A stretch of DNA of 64,000 bases from Novosphingobium terrae. GTDB taxonomy: Bacteria; Pseudomonadota; Alphaproteobacteria; Sphingomonadales; Sphingomonadaceae. Each line of letters opens with the position of its first letter. Position 1 is the first letter of the stretch. Positions 10,401 to 19,254 of the stretch are shown here, piece by piece. The translations under genes and the position numbers were made by a program. Under the pieces are notes generated by a model. It did not search any database. It saw nothing but the letters and a program-made list of their open reading frames with translations, and was not told the DNA's origin. The stretch is from the NCBI RefSeq assembly GCF_017163935.1, contig NZ_JABVZR010000002.1:1116001-1180000 (forward strand), in the 5' to 3' direction.

Positions 10401-10508
10401 GCCCAGCGCCACGCTGCCGCCTTGCGGCAGGCTCGCCTGCGCATGGGCCAGCGCACTGCCCGACAGCAGCATGGCGATCAGGGCGATACGGGCGGGAGTG
10501 CGCGCCAT
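4425..10508 (-). CDS. Two-partner secretion exoprotein TpsA, filamentous-haemagglutinin-like adhesin
   Basis: A 2027-residue secreted adhesin. It starts with a signal peptide (MARTPARIALIAMLLSGSAL, likely cut after AHA23). Residues ~25-150 form the TPS secretion domain, with the hallmark NPNG at 108-111 inside a haemagglutination-activity region (VNWDSFSVGQGASVTFNQPN). A long G/S/T-rich stretch, probably beta-helix, follows. Three passenger-associated repeats (GTNTYSG, GTHAYSG, GANSYTG) lie at about 936, 1036 and 1110. From ~1300 come MBG-type domains: one divergent copy, then six near-identical 83-residue units with the core KTYDGLAYSGGNG (~1400-1890). There is no C-terminal beta-barrel, so export must use the upstream TpsB, whose gene ends two bases before this start. 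It should act on the cell surface in adhesion or aggregation; the ligand is unknown. Confidence 0.88.
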   Translation of the reverse strand: MARTPARIALIAMLLSGSALAHAQASLPQGGSVALGNAAIHGGASSVTVDQTSQRAVVNWDSFSVGQGASVTFNQPNVSAAILNRVTGAAASTIAGTVSGNGQMFLVNPNGIAITPSGTVAMGGGFVASTLDISDRDFANASLSFSGSGTGTVSNSGAISIGSGGFAALLGGKVASSGTIAAPLGRIGLGAGRQATLDLTGDGFLQVVLPSPASGDDALVEMAGKLSGARIELRAATVSDAIRNAVNVPGALSAQGAHAEGGTVILDGGAGGAVRVAGSVDASGATQGGAITLTGKDIDLDTGASLAATGGSAGGTVLVGGGLHGAGGLPQATSVSMAAGSSVDVSAMGDGQGGTAVLWSDVADPASLTRFAGTIRARGAGSGAGGMVETSGHQVDSAGGLVDAGASMGAGGTWLIDPADSTITQSIATSYANTLGTGTDVLNSVTGSITWQSGVSLAKTGSTASTLTLQAGNASGSSPITLTGATITSANSALNLVLWTRYNSTGHDGPISITGSTINTNGGSVWMGGGLPGGTFKGLAVGANPVTSYTGNIPGIYLGTSSITTGAGSISLRAQSNASTLNNGTNNVGIWLDTGTSLTTTSGSIAIAGDLLGKYASGTGVMLGGRSGSATGNVLITSGSGTITIAGTGADSTGGSTGQRDALTLVARSAGDQTIVRSDSGAIALSGGASFSTNNYTSGNTAGVRLESDTVTGQVGIVSSSGAIAITGSNTLEAIGPNADGLILSAANAAGSIRIGDDGSNTASGAITINANSINQSNSNATSGSIKAQTRGALTIQPSGTSFTYLRAGSGILSFGSDWDFGGSLTGFTLGRATNTASLTLSNALSVLGPISITGGSVALNAALSANGAISLTALGAGGLSSSSAGTISSSGTLTLDTEGAAATGTMLGAITNAASLTKSGAGAVTLSGTNTYSGVTALAAGTLLAGSNSAFGGLTTLSIASGAVLDLQGFSTTVGSLSGAGVVTNGAAGGATLTTGGANSSTSFSGILQDGTGILSLTKAGSGTLSLSGTHAYSGPTIINGGTVQIAGNGTLGSGSYAGAITLGSGTTLEMSSTADQILSGALSGAGALVKDTGASTLTLSGANSYTGATTLSSGSLNLNGSWNGGGGTLQLNVASGASFAATGAVTAAGLLLSGAGSYSLTGANHLATLSASAPVGQVTVNNLDALTVESLSSTGAVQIAAVGSDLTLASGAVVTSSASGDAVSLLAGQRFVNQAGAGAVTTPNGRWLIYAASPSTSSFGGLDSGNTAIWGVSAMGSMAQTGNRYLFAEAPVLTLTAADRTKTYGDTVSFGTVVGTDYTVSGLRGGVSGAFLPDTLATALSGSPTLSSGGAAASASVGTGAYAITMGQGSLAGLDGYQLALADGVLTVNKAALTVTASDAAKTYDGLAYSGGNGVTYAGFVNGEAASVLGGSLAYVGTAQGAVNAGTYSLSGSGLSSGNYAITYAPGVLAVSKVALVVTANDASKTYDGLAYSGGNGASYAGFVNGETASVLGGSLVYGGSAQGAVNAGTYVLTSSGLSSANYTITYSPGMLTVNRAALAVTANDASKTYDGLAYSGGNGVTYAGFVNGETASVLGGALAYGGTAQGAVNAGAYGLTASGLSSGNYAISYAPGTLAVQKAALTVTANNVTKTYDGLAYSGGNGVTYAGFVNGETTSVLSGALTYGGAAQGAVNAGTYGLAASGLSSGNYAISYVPGMLTVNQAALTVTANDASKTYDGLAYSGGNGVTYAGFVNGETASVLGGALAYGGSAQGAVNAGTYGLAASGLSSGNYAITYAPATLVVNKSPLIVTANDASKTYDGLAYSGGNGVAYAGFVNGETASVLSGALVYGGAAQGAINAGGYGLTASGLQSGNYVIAYRPGTLTVGTRSILVTADSVVRQSGAPNPLLTYTIAGDGLASGDRLMGTLTTSATTDSPPGLYLIEVGSLSAGANYQMRFMPGVLEVGRADLPSNTAPSLLLQNFLPAIATGKLESSHDRACASGGTDGSNKQDGQAIIVTIDFCMY
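4845..6335 (-). repeat. Six tandem 249-bp repeats encoding MBG domains
   Basis: The codons for KTYDG recur at 5042, 5291, 5540, 5789, 6038 and 6287, always 249 bp (83 residues) apart. The units differ by scattered substitutions only. Each encodes a pattern of the form VTANDASKTYDGLAYSGGNG, then GFVNGETASVLGG, then a short Gly-rich end. Confidence 0.92.
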
Positions 10509-10510
10509 GC

Positions 10511-12229
10511 TCAGAACCTCACCGCTGTGGAGACATTGACCCGCGCGCCGTCGGGGCGGGCATGGCCACCGGTCATGCCCAGTTCGACTTTCAGGCTGGC
10601 GCCTGGCTTGCCGGTGAGGGCGAAGCGCGCGCCCATGCCGAAGGCGTGAAGCGTGGTGAAACGCGGCTCCACCGCGCTGGCCGCATTGAGCCAGCCCCAG
10701 CCCTGAGCCGCGAAGAGGTAATGTTCAATGGCCGCGCCACGCACAATGGGCGGGAGCATATGGCCAACCTCGGCGCGCAGGGTCAGCCCCTGATCGACGC
10801 TGGCGCTGCCCGAGGGGAGGGTCGAGGCCGCCTCCGGCCCATCCAGCGTGAACTGTTCGGAGAGCATCTGGGGCTGGCCAAAGGCATCCTGCCCGCGCGC
10901 AACAAGATGAAGATGCAAGCCCTGAGCCGAGCCCACACCAACCCGCGCCGTGGAGGCCAGCGTGGAGAAATGGCTGTCCGCGCCCTGCCGTGACAATGGC
11001 AAGGACTGCGTCCCATCGCGCCCGTCCAGCCCATGCGACAGGGTGATTTCCAGCCCGGTCTGGACGCCCGGCAGCTGATATTGCCATTCGCCCCCGATGC
11101 GCAGCGCACGATAGCTGTCGCGGTTGAGGGTGAGGTCGAAATCGGGCGCGCGCAAGCTCTGCCGGATGGCGGCGAAGGTGCCGGTCAGCCGCAGCGTTTC
11201 GCGGCGCGTCCGCACCACCGGCACCGTCAGACGCATTTGCAGGCGGGTGAAATTACCCACGGTGACCGGCACGCCGGGCGGCGGCGTGGGCTGGGTGCGC
11301 GAGATCACGGCCTCGCCGTTGAGCGTCACCCCACCCCGGCCCAGCGGCACGGTCAGGCCGCCGCCCAGCACGCCGAAGGGGCCATGGGGGAAGCCGTAGC
11401 GGCCCAGCGCCGGTTGCGCTCCGGCAAAGGCATAGAGCTGGTCGCCCAGCCCCAGCAGATCATTGGCCGCGAGGCTGGCATTCACCGCCCATGTGCCCAA
11501 TGAGGCAGGCAGCGTGTTGTCGAGACCGAGAGCGCCGTTGAAGCGGTCAAACCGGCCTTCCACGATGAGCCGGGCGCCGCCGGTCTGATCACCACGTGTC
11601 AGGGCGCTGCGCAGATGGGCGCCGGGCAGATCGGCGGCCAGCAGCAGGGCGCGCTCGATGTCGCTCTGCGTGATATGGCGGCGGCCCACCAATGCGCGCA
11701 GCCGCGCCAGCACCAGGCCCCGATGGGCAGGCGACAGGGCGGAGACATCCACCGCCTCGATAAAGCCATCGGTGATGACGACGCGCAAGGGGCGGCCCGG
11801 GGCAAGCTGTTGCGGCGGAATCGTGACCCGCGCCAGAATATAGCCGTGGCGCGCATAGGCCTGTTCCAGCTGGCGCGCCGCCGCGAAAAGCCCGCCCACC
11901 GTCATGGGCCTCAGCGCGATCTGGCGGGCAAAACTGCTGTTGGCCGCGGCCATCTCCGGAAAGGCGCCTTCCAGATCGAGGGGGCCCGGATCGACCGGAA
12001 GGTCAGCGCCACGATCCATCGCATGGTCCGCCGGGGCCGAGGCATCGGGCGTGATCAGAGGCGCTTGCGGCTGAACCGGCGGCGGCGGGGCGATGTCTCG
12101 GGGTGTCACCTGACTGGGCGCCACCTGCGCGGCAGCCATGGGCACATGGGCCAGACCCGCGAACAAGGGCACGGTTAACCCTATGGTACGACAGCCTGTC
12201 CGGGCTTTCGAGACTGTGGCCGCTGGCAA
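10511..12229 (-). CDS. TpsB outer-membrane transporter, ShlB/FhaC/HecB family
   Basis: A 572-residue protein that exports the TpsA encoded just downstream. An N-terminal signal (GLTVPLFAGLAHVPMAAAQ) is followed by a Pro-rich linker (~41-80). A POTRA region spans ~85-225: LRPMTVGGLFAAARQLEQAYARHGY ... VTIPPQQL ... LRVVITDGFIEAVDV, with VITDGFIE a common ShlB/FhaC POTRA feature. Residues ~230-572 form the ShlB-type 16-strand barrel and end in an aromatic residue (RVNVSTAVRF). The start is a TTG at 12229 preceded by AGAGAG. It is the first gene of a two-gene operon with the adhesin. Lengths and order are normal for the Omp85/TPS family. Confidence 0.88.
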   Translation of the reverse strand: MPAATVSKARTGCRTIGLTVPLFAGLAHVPMAAAQVAPSQVTPRDIAPPPPVQPQAPLITPDASAPADHAMDRGADLPVDPGPLDLEGAFPEMAAANSSFARQIALRPMTVGGLFAAARQLEQAYARHGYILARVTIPPQQLAPGRPLRVVITDGFIEAVDVSALSPAHRGLVLARLRALVGRRHITQSDIERALLLAADLPGAHLRSALTRGDQTGGARLIVEGRFDRFNGALGLDNTLPASLGTWAVNASLAANDLLGLGDQLYAFAGAQPALGRYGFPHGPFGVLGGGLTVPLGRGGVTLNGEAVISRTQPTPPPGVPVTVGNFTRLQMRLTVPVVRTRRETLRLTGTFAAIRQSLRAPDFDLTLNRDSYRALRIGGEWQYQLPGVQTGLEITLSHGLDGRDGTQSLPLSRQGADSHFSTLASTARVGVGSAQGLHLHLVARGQDAFGQPQMLSEQFTLDGPEAASTLPSGSASVDQGLTLRAEVGHMLPPIVRGAAIEHYLFAAQGWGWLNAASAVEPRFTTLHAFGMGARFALTGKPGASLKVELGMTGGHARPDGARVNVSTAVRF

Positions 12230-12466
12230 ATTTCTCTCTGTGGATCGCGCTGTCGATGCTGATCCGCAGATGTATCAGGCGGCTGTTGAGGCCTCTTTAA
12301 GCATGTGACCGTGTTTTCTCTGATGGATGAGGCTTGGCGCACCTTTGGGCGGCCCGTCCATGTTGGATGCAGACGCCTCCGGCAGCCATCAAAGGCTCGC
12401 CAACCCATTGCCGACAGGATAATCCCCGCCCAGGGCTCCCTGCAAGATAGCCCCTATCGGAAGAAC

Positions 12467-12847
12467 ATGTTCACACTTGACCACATTATCAGCGACCGAG
12501 GCTCCAAATATGCCGTTTCAGGATCACCCTGCGCGGATCTGGACGAAGCCAGAGAGCTGATCGCGCAGCTAAAAGCGCGAAGCAAAAAATTTGCCAAGGC
12601 AACGCATCACAGCTGGGGGCTGATCGCCGCATCGGGGCCGCTCAAGGACGATGACGGCGAATCTGGTGCCGGCAACATCATCCTCAAGATTCTTGAGCGC
12701 GAGGGTCTCTCCAACCATCTTGTCGTGGTCACACGCTGGTATGGCGGCAAGCATCTGGGAGGCGACCGTTTCAGGCATGTCCGCGATGCGGTCATGGCCT
12801 ATCTTGCTGAAACTGCTGGCAGCGCACCCATGCGATCCGGGCTGTAA
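12467..12847 (+). CDS. IMPACT/YigZ (UPF0029) N-terminal-domain protein
   Basis: A 126-residue protein matching the N-terminal domain of the IMPACT family. Seen motifs are KATHHSWGLIAASGPLKDDDGESGAGN and LVVVTRWYGGKHLGGDRFRHVRDA; the family consensus is DDGEPxGTAG...VVVTRYFGGxxLG. The usual second (C-terminal) domain of bacterial YigZ is absent, which is common in short members. In eukaryotes IMPACT modulates Gcn2 and translation; the bacterial role is poorly defined. The ATG at 12467 is chosen over the earlier one at 12305 because GGAAG lies just upstream and the family similarity begins here. Confidence 0.8.
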   Translation: MFTLDHIISDRGSKYAVSGSPCADLDEARELIAQLKARSKKFAKATHHSWGLIAASGPLKDDDGESGAGNIILKILEREGLSNHLVVVTRWYGGKHLGGDRFRHVRDAVMAYLAETAGSAPMRSGL

Positions 12848-13064
12848 CGAGCAGCGCAGTGGGGCTCTCGCGGCCCTGAAGCAATGGCGGCAGGCCTTAA
12901 TGCGCCAGTGCGGCCTGATTGCCCCTGCTCAAGTCAGTGTGGTTTTCGGCGCTTAACGAACGCGTTCAGGATCAAGCGCTTATCGCCTCTGGGCGCAGCC
13001 CGACATTTGTTCAAGCTGGATGGTTCTGAGGGGAAAGGGCATGATGCCCTCTCCGCCTCTCCTG

Positions 13065-16000
13065 TCAGAGCCGGAAGCGCAGACCCGCGGTTGCGCTTTC
13101 ACGTTTGCCGGCCTTACCCAACTCGCCAGAAGCGTTGAAAAACAGGCTTGCGCCCGGTGCCAACCGGTATTCCACACCTGCCGCAATGGTGGCGTCCAAG
13201 CGGTTACGCCCCACACCCAAGGCTGTCAGCGTGGGCGAATAGCCCGCCAGCGCCGCAGTGGCCATGGTGCCATCGCCCTGAGCCCGATAGCGCGCGCCCA
13301 GCGTCAGGAAGCGCCGCCATGGGCCCTTTGCATCAGGCGCGGTTTCGAAACCCAACCCTGCATCGATAAAGCCCTGAGTCATATCCGCCGCCTGCACGTT
13401 CAACGCAAAGGGGTGAGCGCTGACCTCGGCGATGGCGTCATGGCTGGTCCTCACCCAGGTCGTGCCAATTTGCGGCCGCACCACCCAGCCATCCCCCAGG
13501 GGCACGGCATGGCTGATCGAGGCATCAAAGGACCAGCTCGGCAAAGCATAGCTGGTCGAGATCGTGCCGGCATCCGGGACATAACGCCGAGTCAGCGCAT
13601 GGGCATTGTCATAATTGACCGCCAAGGTTAGGCGCGTGGCGCCGCCGAACCGCGCAGCGACGCCGCCCACGACCCCGCGCGCCTTGGTCGATGCGCCCAG
13701 CGCGGCGATGGACTGCATCTGATCGACCCATCCGACATAGGCGGAGAAGGCATAATCGGCCCCGGCCACACCCAAGCCGCCCAGCACGCCAAAACCGTTG
13801 ATCGAAGCATGGCTGACGCCCTGCTCCTCATTGCTGGCAAACTGGCGAAGGCTGCCCAACATCTGACCGAAGCCAAAAAGATGGGTTGCCCCGCTGGTTT
13901 CACCCTCACCGAGCGAACGCGCCGCACTCGACAGCGACAAAGCGGTTTCCGTGCCGATCTGCATGGCATCGGCATAGGGCTCGGGCGTCAGCTGCGCGAA
14001 AGCCGAGGCAATCGGTGCAGCATTGCTGTCCTGCAGGGAGGAGAGGGCCGGGAACAGGGCAGTTGGTGCGCTGCTGGCCGCCATGGCGTTGTTGAGATAG
14101 GCGATCGCATTGCGGACCTGGGGCGTGTAGTTCCCCGGGTTGGCAAACTGGACCAACAGACCCAGATCGCCATTGGCCAGTGCACGAACCGAGCCAGCCA
14201 TGCCCGTCACTGTGTCATAGGTGCCGCTCACCCCGCCTGTGGCGCTGATCAGATCGAGCGTGCTGCCCACCTTCACCGGTGAGGAGGCGGCGATCTGCAA
14301 GGTGCTGCCGGACTGGATCGTCATCTTGCCATTGACGACCAGCTTGTCAGACACTGTCGGCGTGATTTCGAACAGCGATGTCGAGCCACTGTTCAGCGTC
14401 ACATTGCCGTTCACCGTCATCGTGCCCGGCGACGCACCGGGGCTGAGTGTGCCGCTGACGGTGACATTGCCCTTGACCGTGCCGGCTGAACCGAAGGTGG
14501 CATTGCTGCCCACAGTGAAGTTGGCGGCACTCAACACGGATCCGGCCAGTCCCACCAGACGCCCGCCTGTCAGCGTGGCACTGTCGAAGGTCGCGGCGCC
14601 CGAGACGGTTGCAAAACCACCCGTTTGCGTCAGCGTATTGATGCCATAAATCGACTTGAACGCCACCGGCGCGCTCTGGCTGCCACCGTTGATGGAGAGG
14701 GTGTTGACCTGTGTTCCGACATAGAAGCCGGTTCCGGCATAGATGCTGCCGGAAAAAGCGCCGTTCATGGCAATCGTGGCATTGCCGGTCCCTGTGCTGA
14801 TGTCGCCGTTGATGGTCCCATTGTTGATCACAGTGACATCACCGCCACTCAGGGAGATCCCGCCGTTGATCGTGCCGCTGTTTGTTACGCTCAACCGGCC
14901 AAGATTATAGCCAGTGGCATAGATCGCTGTTCCGACCAGAGAGCCATAGGGCTGGCCGGAGATTGTGCCACTGTTGACGACGTCGAATGAAGCTCCACCC
15001 GGGCTGTTGTTGGTGACATAGGCGTTCACCCCATTGGTGATCGTGCCGCTGTTGTTCAGGCTCAGGCGAGCGACATTGTAGCCATAGGCGGTGAGCCCGT
15101 AATTGTTGTAGCTGCCTGTTGTTGCCTTGCCGGTGATGGTTCCGCTGTTGATCAGGTCGAGCGTCACAGGGTTTGCCGTGTTCGTGACGCTGAAATAATT
15201 GGCCGTGGCGATAAGCCCGCCAGTGATTGTGCCGCTGTTGGTCACCGTGCTGTTGCCGGTGGTGACTGACAGGGATGCGGCCGGCGTGTTGCCATTGTTG
15301 ATGATCGTGCCGCTGTTGTTGAAGACCATGCTCCCGGCCGTCCCGACAGACAAGGCCGTGCCTGTCAGGCTGGCTGAACCGATGATGGCCGAATTGTCAA
15401 AGCTGGTCGTGTTGAGCGACACGCCGCCCACATTGGCCCGGTTGACGAAGCTTGCCAGCTCCGTCTTGAGGTAAGGCGCATAGCTGATGCCGGATGCATT
15501 CAACCCATAGACGGTGCCAGTGGTGGCAAGCTGGTTGATGATCGTGCCATCCCCGCCAACATAGATATTGCCGGCATAAGCGCTGGGGCCTGTCAGCGTG
15601 ACCTGCGAGGCGGAACCCGCTGCCACGGAGAACTCGCCGGAGAAGGTGTTGGGCAATGTGCTGCCCAGCGTGACCGTCGCCGTACCGCTGCGCTGATGGC
15701 CGACCCAGTTGGTGCCCGCACCGCCATCGATCGTGCCGGTCACACCGAAACCGGCCCCCGTTTCGATCAGTATGTCGTTGCCAGAGCCAAATGTCAGATT
15801 GCCGTTCAGCGTGCCGCCGTTGGCGATATAGGCGCTGGTGATATAGCCGGTACCGCCGGAAGGCGAATAGCTCAGGTCCACATTGCCGTTGATGGTGCCT
15901 GCGTTGCTGACCAGCGCATTGCTCATCTGCACAGCCGCACCGACACCATTGATGGTTCCGCCGGCAAGATTGATCAGCGTGTCACCACCGCCATAGATCA

Positions 16001-18785
16001 CGGCACTGCGGATCGCTGCGCCAGCGGTGCTGGTGATGGTGCCGCTGTTGGTCGTGGTGGAATTGCTGGTCGAGACCGCCACGCCGTTGGAGGTGATGCT
16101 GCCCGTGTTGTTGAGCGTGGTCGCCGAAACGGCTGTGCCGCCGGTGGCATTGATGGTGCCATTGTTGGCCACCGTCACGCTGGATACGGCGGCATAGGTG
16201 CTGCTGCCACCAGTGGTGTCAGTAAAGCTGACGGTGCCGTTGTTGATGAAGGTGGAGCCGGTATAGCCGGTGCTGCTGTAACTGGACGGCAGCAGCACCG
16301 TGCCTGTCGTGCCGGAGCTGGAGCTGCGTGTGCTGGCCAGCGTGCCATTGTTGGTGACCGTCAAGATGCTGTTTGCGGAGGTAAAATCCGAATTCAGCAC
16401 TGCGGTGGAGGTCAAGGCTGCCTGGTTGGTGGTGTTCACCGTTCCGTTCAACACCACATTGCCATTGCCCGCCAGGGTAACCGCCGAGCCCGAGCTCCCA
16501 TTGGTCCCCAGCGTCAGCGTGGTGCCGCTGGCCACCTGATAGATGGTGGTGCCGAAACCGGCATGGGTGGTCAGCGTGCTGCTGGCATCGGCTGTTACGT
16601 CGTAGCGCAGTATCGAATTGTTGCCATAGACCGTGCCATTGATCCCGGCATAGCCGCTGGTGCCGCTGCCAGTGAGGGGGGTGACGAGCTGGTCGCCATT
16701 GCCCAGCACCAGATTGCCGTTGAGCACGCTGCCCGCCGACGCATAATAGGTGTTGCCGATGCTCAGGCTGGACCAGTTGGAATTCGTGATGTTGACCGAA
16801 CCGTTGATGGTGCCGGCATTGTGGACATTGGAAAAATAGTTGCCGTAAGCGACGGTAATCGCGGCAGCACCGCCGGAGATAACGCCGCCGGCCTGATTGT
16901 CGATCCTGGCATAGCTGCCAAGCGTGACCGCGGTGTTGGACGCGCTGATGGTGCCGGTGTTCGCCAGAGTCCCATCGATCAGGTTGAGACCAAGGCTGGC
17001 CCCGGAAATCACGCCGCTGTTGCTGCCCGTGCCGCAAGTGCAGGAAAACATCAGCGACAGGCCCGTGCCTCCCGTGGAACTGATCGTACCGCTGTTGGTG
17101 AAATTACTCCCCACATAGACGGAAGCAGCTGTCCCTCCGGCCGAGATCGTACCACTGTTGGTGAACGTGTTGCCGCCTGACAGCACCACCGCATTGCCGG
17201 TGGCCGAGATGCTGCCGATGTTGTTGATCGAGCCCGAGACCATGCTGACCGCGGCGGTGGTTCCCGAGGTGGCGCTGGTGATCGACCCGCTGTTCTTGAA
17301 GGTGCCGCCCGCCGCATAGCCGTTCAGCTGGCCCAGGATCTGGCCCGAACCACGAATCGTGGCCTGATTGTCCAGCGTGCCTGTGCCATCGAACAGAATG
17401 GTGGAAAGCACCGGATAGGTGCTGGCCAGTGTCAGCGTCGTGTTTCCGGCAGGGGCGAGATCCAGCACCGAAAAATTGGTGGGCAGTGCCACGGCAGAGG
17501 AGAGCGTGGCGTCGGTGGAAGTCTTCACCACAACCGCGTTGGTGCCGCCGCCGCCATCGATGCTGCCAGAAATGCCGGTGTAAAGGCTGCCGTTCTTCAG
17601 TGTGGCAATCAGCGTGTCATTGGCGCTGCCCAGGATAAGGTTGCCGGTGATCGTGCCGCTGCTCGAATCGATGGTGCTGACGCCGTTCCCGGCCATCACA
17701 TTGCCCACGATGGAGCCTTTGTTGACGAGATTGAGCCCAGCCGTCGTGCTCAGCACGGTGTTGCCTGCAGCTGTGGAGATGACGCCACCGGCATTGTTGG
17801 TCACAGCCAGGCCATTGCCGCTCACGGCGATGACCGCGCCCGTACCGGTGTTGGCGATGGTTCCCGAATTGGTCAACGCAGCCGTGCTGGTGCCCCCGCC
17901 CAGCACGGCGCTGCCGCTCGCGCTGATCGTGCCCCCTGCCAGATTGGTGATGTTCAGCGCGGGCGAATTGACAGCCATGCCGCTGCCCGTGTTGGTGATC
18001 GTGCCGCTGTTGGTTACATAGACGTAATTGGCGATGGTGCCGGCGCTGCTGGTCGAGGTGATCGTGCCGCTGTTGGTGATGCTGCCGTAGTAGACCGCAG
18101 TACCGCCGCCCGGAGCGATGGCGCTCAGCGAACCGCCATCAATCGTGCCGGCGTTGGTGATGCTGGAATTGGCCTGAATCGCTCCGATCTTGCCGGTCGC
18201 CTGGTTCGTGATGGACGAAAAAGAGGCACTGTTGCCCGAAGTGTAGAGCGCCACGCCACTGGAACCACTGATGGTGCCGGCATTGACCAGCGAGACTGAG
18301 GCTGCACCATAGCTGTTTCCCGCCGTTTGCGCGGCGGTGATGCCATAGGTGCCGCTGACCGATCCTGTGGCGCCCACCAGAATGCTGGCGGTGGTCCCGT
18401 AATAATCATAGCTGGACGTCCCCAGCGAGCCGGCTTGTACGCTGATCCCCGCAGCGCCGTTGGCCGACACCGTTCCATTGACGGTGATCGTGGCATAGCG
18501 CGGGCTGTATGGTCCCGAGGCCGGGATGGAAACACCAATCGCCGCTGCGCCATTGTTGGTCACGCTGGCGTCGCTGTTGACCGTCAGCGGCGAGGCGCTG
18601 GTGGTGATGGTGTAGCCATTGGTGTCACTGCCCGAACAGGTGATCGCATTATTGGCCTGGCTCGGATCAGGAGAGCATTGCGCCCAGGATTGCGACGGAG
18701 CGGCGGCAATCAGCGCCACAAAACTGACTTGCACGCCAAAAAACGCCGCTCGATTCGAGCGACGAACAGTCTTTTTATGGATCAC
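13065..18785 (-). CDS. Type Va autotransporter adhesin
   Basis: A 1906-residue autotransporter. It begins at a GTG (18785) preceded by AGGGG, with an extended signal peptide (IHKKTVRRSNRAAFFG, then VSFVALIAAAPSQSWAQ). Residues ~40-1600 are a very long low-complexity passenger rich in N, G, S and T, built of short turns such as ITNSGTI, VTNNGTI and LNNSGTI, typical of a right-handed beta-helix. A junction like GNVTVSGTLSPGASPGTMTVNG precedes the C-terminal autotransporter beta domain (~1630-1906, HLFGFGQMLGSLRQFASNEE ... GKAGKRESATAGLRFRL). It would insert its own barrel in the outer membrane and display the passenger. It is unrelated in export route to the TpsBA pair nearby. The ligand is unknown. 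Confidence 0.87.
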   Translation of the reverse strand: MIHKKTVRRSNRAAFFGVQVSFVALIAAAPSQSWAQCSPDPSQANNAITCSGSDTNGYTITTSASPLTVNSDASVTNNGAAAIGVSIPASGPYSPRYATITVNGTVSANGAAGISVQAGSLGTSSYDYYGTTASILVGATGSVSGTYGITAAQTAGNSYGAASVSLVNAGTISGSSGVALYTSGNSASFSSITNQATGKIGAIQANSSITNAGTIDGGSLSAIAPGGGTAVYYGSITNSGTITSTSSAGTIANYVYVTNSGTITNTGSGMAVNSPALNITNLAGGTISASGSAVLGGGTSTAALTNSGTIANTGTGAVIAVSGNGLAVTNNAGGVISTAAGNTVLSTTAGLNLVNKGSIVGNVMAGNGVSTIDSSSGTITGNLILGSANDTLIATLKNGSLYTGISGSIDGGGGTNAVVVKTSTDATLSSAVALPTNFSVLDLAPAGNTTLTLASTYPVLSTILFDGTGTLDNQATIRGSGQILGQLNGYAAGGTFKNSGSITSATSGTTAAVSMVSGSINNIGSISATGNAVVLSGGNTFTNSGTISAGGTAASVYVGSNFTNSGTISSTGGTGLSLMFSCTCGTGSNSGVISGASLGLNLIDGTLANTGTISASNTAVTLGSYARIDNQAGGVISGGAAAITVAYGNYFSNVHNAGTINGSVNITNSNWSSLSIGNTYYASAGSVLNGNLVLGNGDQLVTPLTGSGTSGYAGINGTVYGNNSILRYDVTADASSTLTTHAGFGTTIYQVASGTTLTLGTNGSSGSAVTLAGNGNVVLNGTVNTTNQAALTSTAVLNSDFTSANSILTVTNNGTLASTRSSSSGTTGTVLLPSSYSSTGYTGSTFINNGTVSFTDTTGGSSTYAAVSSVTVANNGTINATGGTAVSATTLNNTGSITSNGVAVSTSNSTTTNSGTITSTAGAAIRSAVIYGGGDTLINLAGGTINGVGAAVQMSNALVSNAGTINGNVDLSYSPSGGTGYITSAYIANGGTLNGNLTFGSGNDILIETGAGFGVTGTIDGGAGTNWVGHQRSGTATVTLGSTLPNTFSGEFSVAAGSASQVTLTGPSAYAGNIYVGGDGTIINQLATTGTVYGLNASGISYAPYLKTELASFVNRANVGGVSLNTTSFDNSAIIGSASLTGTALSVGTAGSMVFNNSGTIINNGNTPAASLSVTTGNSTVTNSGTITGGLIATANYFSVTNTANPVTLDLINSGTITGKATTGSYNNYGLTAYGYNVARLSLNNSGTITNGVNAYVTNNSPGGASFDVVNSGTISGQPYGSLVGTAIYATGYNLGRLSVTNSGTINGGISLSGGDVTVINNGTINGDISTGTGNATIAMNGAFSGSIYAGTGFYVGTQVNTLSINGGSQSAPVAFKSIYGINTLTQTGGFATVSGAATFDSATLTGGRLVGLAGSVLSAANFTVGSNATFGSAGTVKGNVTVSGTLSPGASPGTMTVNGNVTLNSGSTSLFEITPTVSDKLVVNGKMTIQSGSTLQIAASSPVKVGSTLDLISATGGVSGTYDTVTGMAGSVRALANGDLGLLVQFANPGNYTPQVRNAIAYLNNAMAASSAPTALFPALSSLQDSNAAPIASAFAQLTPEPYADAMQIGTETALSLSSAARSLGEGETSGATHLFGFGQMLGSLRQFASNEEQGVSHASINGFGVLGGLGVAGADYAFSAYVGWVDQMQSIAALGASTKARGVVGGVAARFGGATRLTLAVNYDNAHALTRRYVPDAGTISTSYALPSWSFDASISHAVPLGDGWVVRPQIGTTWVRTSHDAIAEVSAHPFALNVQAADMTQGFIDAGLGFETAPDAKGPWRRFLTLGARYRAQGDGTMATAALAGYSPTLTALGVGRNRLDATIAAGVEYRLAPGASLFFNASGELGKAGKRESATAGLRFRL

Positions 18786-19254
18786 CGATTGCCCCTGGTT
18801 TACCCTATGTAGTCAGTATCGCTATCGGATATTTTCGGCAAAGTCATACGGAATTTGTATCAAATATCCGAATTATTGCATAAATTAAGTACCAGATGTT
18901 AAGAGGATGCGCGATCATCGAGGGTCATCTGTCGCGACCCATTGCGCCATACCCACCAAGACCGCTCACCCGATTCAGGGCTTCCCATGCTCATCGGGCA
19001 TGGTCGCGGGCAGCTTGCCGGAATTTCAGAATGCGGCCTGTTCAAACCGGAAAGCAAGATTCTGTAAAATTTACAGAAATTCTCGCTTTTCATCCCAGCA
19101 TCAAACCGGGATGGCTCGGAATGGCTGACGAATTTGCCATCCGCGCGATCAAGCATCCGCTCTTATAGCTGCCATCCGATGTGATCAGCATGATTGCAGG
19201 ATCAAAGGCGCCCGCCAAGCGTTGGCGAGGCGGAGCCGGCTTTGCGGGAGCACC
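18786..19254. other. Divergent intergenic region between autotransporter and esterase
   Basis: About 470 bases. The first ~110 bases are AT-rich and should carry the autotransporter promoter. The rest contains only short frames without recognisable products. Confidence 0.45.

Noticed and set aside
8988..10649. A 553-codon plus-strand frame opposite the TpsA gene
   Set aside because: It lies fully antisense to a well-supported adhesin, is rich in Arg, Gln and Ala as shadow frames in GC-rich DNA are, and has no recognisable domain.
13025..13060. Terminator after the autotransporter (short GGGCAT/ATGCCC repeat)
   Set aside because: The stem is short with almost no loop and no clear T-run on the minus strand.
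15696..17180. A 494-codon plus-strand frame opposite the autotransporter
   Set aside because: Composition (Ala, Gly, Asp repeats) mirrors the beta-helix passenger on the other strand; no domain, no ribosome site.
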